From NCBI GenBank assembly GCA_913776255.1, contig CAJYLV010000027.1, positions 1 through 64,000 on the forward strand: a DNA stretch of 64,000 nucleotides, read 5' to 3'. Shown piece by piece: positions 61,375 through 64,000 of this stretch. Position 1 is the stretch's first letter. Each line of letters opens with the position of its first letter. The translations under genes and the position numbers were made by a program. This DNA comes from an uncultured Sphingomonas sp. GTDB taxonomy: Bacteria > Pseudomonadota > Alphaproteobacteria > Sphingomonadales > Sphingomonadaceae. The notes below the pieces were generated by a model that saw nothing but the letters and a program-made list of their open reading frames with translations, was not told where the DNA came from and did no database searches.

Positions 61375-62880
61375 TCACCGATACATTGCCGCCGCATCGG
61401 CCTTGAACGACGCGCCGCTGTCGCTGCGGCTGTAGAACATGTGGCCGCCCGGATAGACGCGCAGCTGCACGCGCTCGGCCACCCCGAACGCCGGCATCTG
61501 GTCGACGATCAGCCGCGACGCGAAGAACGGGCACGACAGGTCGTCCCAGCCGTGCACGATCATCACCCGCATTTTCGGATCGTTGGCGATCGCCTTGCGC
61601 AGATCGGTGACCGGCGTGTCGGCCGGCTGCCCGCGATCCCATGCCGCGTTCACCGCATAGGACAGGGCGTTGTAGCGCGCGTCGGTCTTCCAGCCGACCT
61701 CGCGCGTCACGAAGTCGACCATCGCGCTGGTGGTCGGCGCGATCAGCGCGTCGAGGATCGGATCGTTCGATTCCTGCCGCGGCGACCACGGGAAGGGATC
61801 GAAGGCGGTGACGTTCGAGTCATAGATGCTGCCGATCGTCGCGTCGTTGCGATGCACCTCGCGCAGGAAGGTGCGGCTGTCGACGCGCCCGCCCATCCGC
61901 TGCACCAGCGCCGGATCGAGCCCGGTCAGCCGCGTGACGTTGCTGACGACGCGCTGCACCGCCTCGGTGTTCGTGCGTCCGAGCAGCAGGTCGCGCGCGA
62001 AGTCGCCGCGCGTATAGGCCTCGACCTCGGCCATCGCCGCCGGGGTCAGCTGCCCCTTCCGCTCGAGATTGGCGGCGGCCATCGACGGTAGGTCGATCAT
62101 CCACGGCAACGGCGACAGTGCGGTCGCGCCGTCGCCCGAGGCCGGATCGAGGTACGGCGACACCATGATGAGCCCGTTGATCCCGACCCCGATCTGCGAC
62201 TGCAGCTCATAGGCGATGCGCGGCGCGCGATAGCCGCCGTAGCTTTCGCCCATCACATATTTCGGCGAGCGCAGCCGCCCTTCCTTGACCAGCCAGTCGT
62301 ACACGACCTTCGACAGATATTTGATGTCGGGATCGTTGGCGTAGAACGCCTTCTTGGTCGCATCGGCATCGACCAGGCTGCGGCTGAACCCGGTGCCGAT
62401 CGGATCGATGAAGACCAGATCGGTCATGTCGAGCCAGCTGTTGGGATTGTCGCGCGCGATCGGGGCGTCGGACGGAGAGTCGCCCTGCGCGCCGAACTGG
62501 ACGCGTTTCGGCCCGACCGCGCCCAGGTTGAGATAGACCGACGCCGCGCCTGGCCCGCCGTTGAACGCGAAAGTGACCGGGCGCGTCGCGTCGCCGCCGG
62601 GCACGGTATAGGCGGTGTAGACCACCTGCCCGATCTCCTTGCCCTTCTCGTCGCGGACCGGGATCGTGCCGACCGTCGCCTTGTAGGTGATCGCGCGACC
62701 GCCGATCCGCGCGGTCTGCGTGATCGTCTTGTCGGCGGGCAGCGGCGGTTGCTGCTGCTTGTCGTCCTCCTGCTTCTTCTCGACGGTGGTGGTGGTCTTG
62801 TCGGTCTGCGCCCATGCGGGCACGGTGGTGGAAAGCAGCAGGGCGGCGAGCGACAACGTGCGAACGATCATCGGTGGCAT
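61375..62880 (-). CDS. S10 family serine carboxypeptidase-like protein, exported
   Basis: A 501-residue alpha/beta hydrolase with signal peptide MIVRTLSLAALLLSTTVPAW ending AQ. The Lys/Gln-rich linker KKQEDDKQQQPPLP is followed by the S10 domain: NGGPGAASVYLNLGAVGP forms the oxyanion hole, the nucleophile Ser is in MGESYGGYRAPRIA, the Asp in VHGWDDLSCP and the His in YPGGHMFYSRS. It probably removes C-terminal residues from peptides in the periplasm. The start MPPMIV (62880) was chosen; ATG at 62871 would be equally compatible with the signal peptide. Confidence 0.9.
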   Translation of the reverse strand: MPPMIVRTLSLAALLLSTTVPAWAQTDKTTTTVEKKQEDDKQQQPPLPADKTITQTARIGGRAITYKATVGTIPVRDEKGKEIGQVVYTAYTVPGGDATRPVTFAFNGGPGAASVYLNLGAVGPKRVQFGAQGDSPSDAPIARDNPNSWLDMTDLVFIDPIGTGFSRSLVDADATKKAFYANDPDIKYLSKVVYDWLVKEGRLRSPKYVMGESYGGYRAPRIAYELQSQIGVGINGLIMVSPYLDPASGDGATALSPLPWMIDLPSMAAANLERKGQLTPAAMAEVEAYTRGDFARDLLLGRTNTEAVQRVVSNVTRLTGLDPALVQRMGGRVDSRTFLREVHRNDATIGSIYDSNVTAFDPFPWSPRQESNDPILDALIAPTTSAMVDFVTREVGWKTDARYNALSYAVNAAWDRGQPADTPVTDLRKAIANDPKMRVMIVHGWDDLSCPFFASRLIVDQMPAFGVAERVQLRVYPGGHMFYSRSDSGASFKADAAAMYR

Positions 62881-63005
62881 GACTTCCGAAAGGAGGCGCA
62901 CCGGCGGACCGCCGGTGCCTGATCGTGCCATGCTACACCCTCGCCGGGCGTGCGCAATCCGCGCTGTACCCGGATCGTCGCCGGTCGGGCGCCTCCCGAT
63001 CAACC

Positions 63006-63033
63006 GTCAGCCCGGACTTGATCCGGGATGACG
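63006..63033. repeat. Single short unit of the 'cggacttgatccgg' palindrome
   Basis: A lone 28-base palindromic unit between the S10 peptidase and the DUF1176 gene on the same strand, without the second inverted arm seen elsewhere. Confidence 0.75.
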
Positions 63034-63051
63034 AAGAGGGGATGGGCCGCC

Positions 63052-63933
63052 CTACCCGCCCCGCACCGTGGCACGATAAGTCGTCACCTCATAGGTCGCA
63101 CGCCGGCACTCGGCGATGACGCGCTCCTCGGCGAGCCGGAAACGCGCGCCGTCCCAGACGAACTCGCGCCGGACGCCACAATCGCGTCCGGCCGTCGCAG
63201 GTAGCAGCACCGCATAGCGGCGTTGCGCCGGCACCCACGCACCGGGCACCGGCAGATCGGCGGCGGGCTGCGCGGCCCCGGTCTCAGGCAGCACATAGGG
63301 CATGGCATCGGTGCCGCGGCACGGCGCGACGATCTCCAGCAGGCTATGCGCCGCATCCAGCCGATAGCCACGCGCGAATATCGCCGCACAGCCCTTCGCC
63401 GGCTTGCCGACCAGCTTCTCCAGCTGCTTGCGCGACAGCGTGCGTGGCGCGCGCGGGTCGACCGGCGGCACGACAATCTCCGCCGTCGCGGGTGCTGCCG
63501 TGCGGTCGTCCGACAGCGCGGCGACCGCGGCGGTCAGCCCGGTCAGCGAAGTCTGCGCCCGCACCACCCCGCCCGGCTCGGCGAGCGTCAGCACGCGCCC
63601 ACGCCGCAGCGCACGGGCGAGCTTACCGGTGAGCGGCAGCGACAGTCCGGTGCCGCCGCCCGGCGCGATCAGCTCAGCGACCGTCCGACCATCGACCGCC
63701 ACCGTCATCCGCGCCCCGGCCGGGACCGTCGCCGCGATCGGCACGTCGACCGCCGCCTCCGCGCCGTCGCGCCGCAGCATCACCAGCGGGTAGATCGAGG
63801 GATCGCCGCCGTCCGGCACCTGCGACAGGGCCACGCACCGCGCGCGATAATCACAGAACACCCGCCAGTCGCCCGCATCGACCGGCGCCATCGCGACCGC
63901 GGCCTGCCCCGCCAGCAGCAGCGCGACGCTCAT
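63052..63933 (-). CDS. DUF1176 family exported protein
   Basis: A 293-residue protein. The N-terminus MSVALLLAGQAAVAM is a signal peptide; the mature start APVDAGDWRVFCDYRARCVAL matches DUF1176 proteins, as do the four to six cysteines and the ending EFVWDGARFRLAEERVIAECR. Family members resemble the invasion-associated IalB domain and have no known biochemical function. The ATG at 63933 overlaps the stop of the upstream gene (ATGA), so I prefer it over an in-frame ATG at 63987. Confidence 0.82.
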   Translation of the reverse strand: MSVALLLAGQAAVAMAPVDAGDWRVFCDYRARCVALSQVPDGGDPSIYPLVMLRRDGAEAAVDVPIAATVPAGARMTVAVDGRTVAELIAPGGGTGLSLPLTGKLARALRRGRVLTLAEPGGVVRAQTSLTGLTAAVAALSDDRTAAPATAEIVVPPVDPRAPRTLSRKQLEKLVGKPAKGCAAIFARGYRLDAAHSLLEIVAPCRGTDAMPYVLPETGAAQPAADLPVPGAWVPAQRRYAVLLPATAGRDCGVRREFVWDGARFRLAEERVIAECRRATYEVTTYRATVRGG

Positions 63934-64000
63934 CCGCGCACTACCCGCGCCTGCCACACCGGCAGATAGTCGGGATTGCCGCGGCATTCGCCCATGCTGC
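63930..64000 (-). CDS. C-terminal end of a gene cut by the window edge
   Basis: In the frame ending with the TGA at 63930-63932, the sequence reads SMGECRGNPDYLPVWQARVV then RG and stop. It overlaps the DUF1176 start by four bases, the coupling style used throughout this window, which is the main argument that it is a real gene end. Only 22 residues are visible and I do not recognise the family. Confidence 0.5.
   Translation of the reverse strand, partial: SMGECRGNPDYLPVWQARVVRG

Overview
The window reads as a stretch of chromosome from a sphingomonad (Alphaproteobacteria, order Sphingomonadales, most likely Sphingomonas). The grounds are very high GC, dense operons with ATGA/GTGA start-stop overlaps, many TonB-dependent receptors, a PEP-CTERM protein of sphingomonad type, and repeated intergenic palindromes built around 'cggacttgatccgg'. 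I name no species. There is no prophage, insertion sequence or CRISPR array.

Layout. 1-2095: the end of a tRNA-Asp, an AI-2E-family permease and a Crp/Fnr regulator. 2317-7887: a fatty acid oxidation operon (fused enoyl-CoA hydratase/3-hydroxyacyl-CoA dehydrogenase, two acyl-CoA dehydrogenases, a TesB thioesterase). 7872-18322: housekeeping and envelope genes. These include an exported hypothetical, a TRIC-like channel, two PaaI-like thioesterases, two glycine-zipper lipoprotein-like proteins around OsmC, an SMR pump, a CrcB fluoride channel, an RluC-type pseudouridine synthase, a sirtuin, a PEP-CTERM protein, a TSUP permease and two L,D-transpeptidases. 18538-26932: a siderophore-type TonB receptor divergent from a PepSY trio, then a second TonB receptor coupled to a DUF218 protein. 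27030-30892: a helix-hairpin-helix peptide, a CHASE3-HAMP-GAF-GGDEF diguanylate cyclase, an FKBP isomerase and a SpoU methyltransferase. 30897-37131: a glycan locus (GH92 and GH43 on the minus strand, a TonB receptor on the plus strand) with a twin LacI-type operator between them.

37332-53733 is the most unusual part: a flagellar and chemotaxis island. fliP, fliO and fliN lie on the minus strand; flgC, fliE, fliQ, a fliR-motA gene fusion, cheY, motB, a FliL-like gene and a double-PilZ gene lie on the plus strand. After a 407-base AT-richer leader comes a chemosensory operon: a soluble receptor with two separate signalling tips, an adaptor made of three CheW domains, CheB, a HEAT-repeat protein, CheR, CheY, CheA, a small STAS-like protein and another CheY. 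Together these look like a motor-plus-array system with non-standard component stoichiometry.

53741-64000: an M14 carboxypeptidase, a GH27 glycosidase with a translationally coupled GntR/FadR regulator and a palindromic candidate operator upstream, an M28 peptidase, agmatine deiminase, an S10 peptidase, a DUF1176 protein and the tail of one more gene.

All calls rest on reading motifs and reading frames by eye; no database search was run.
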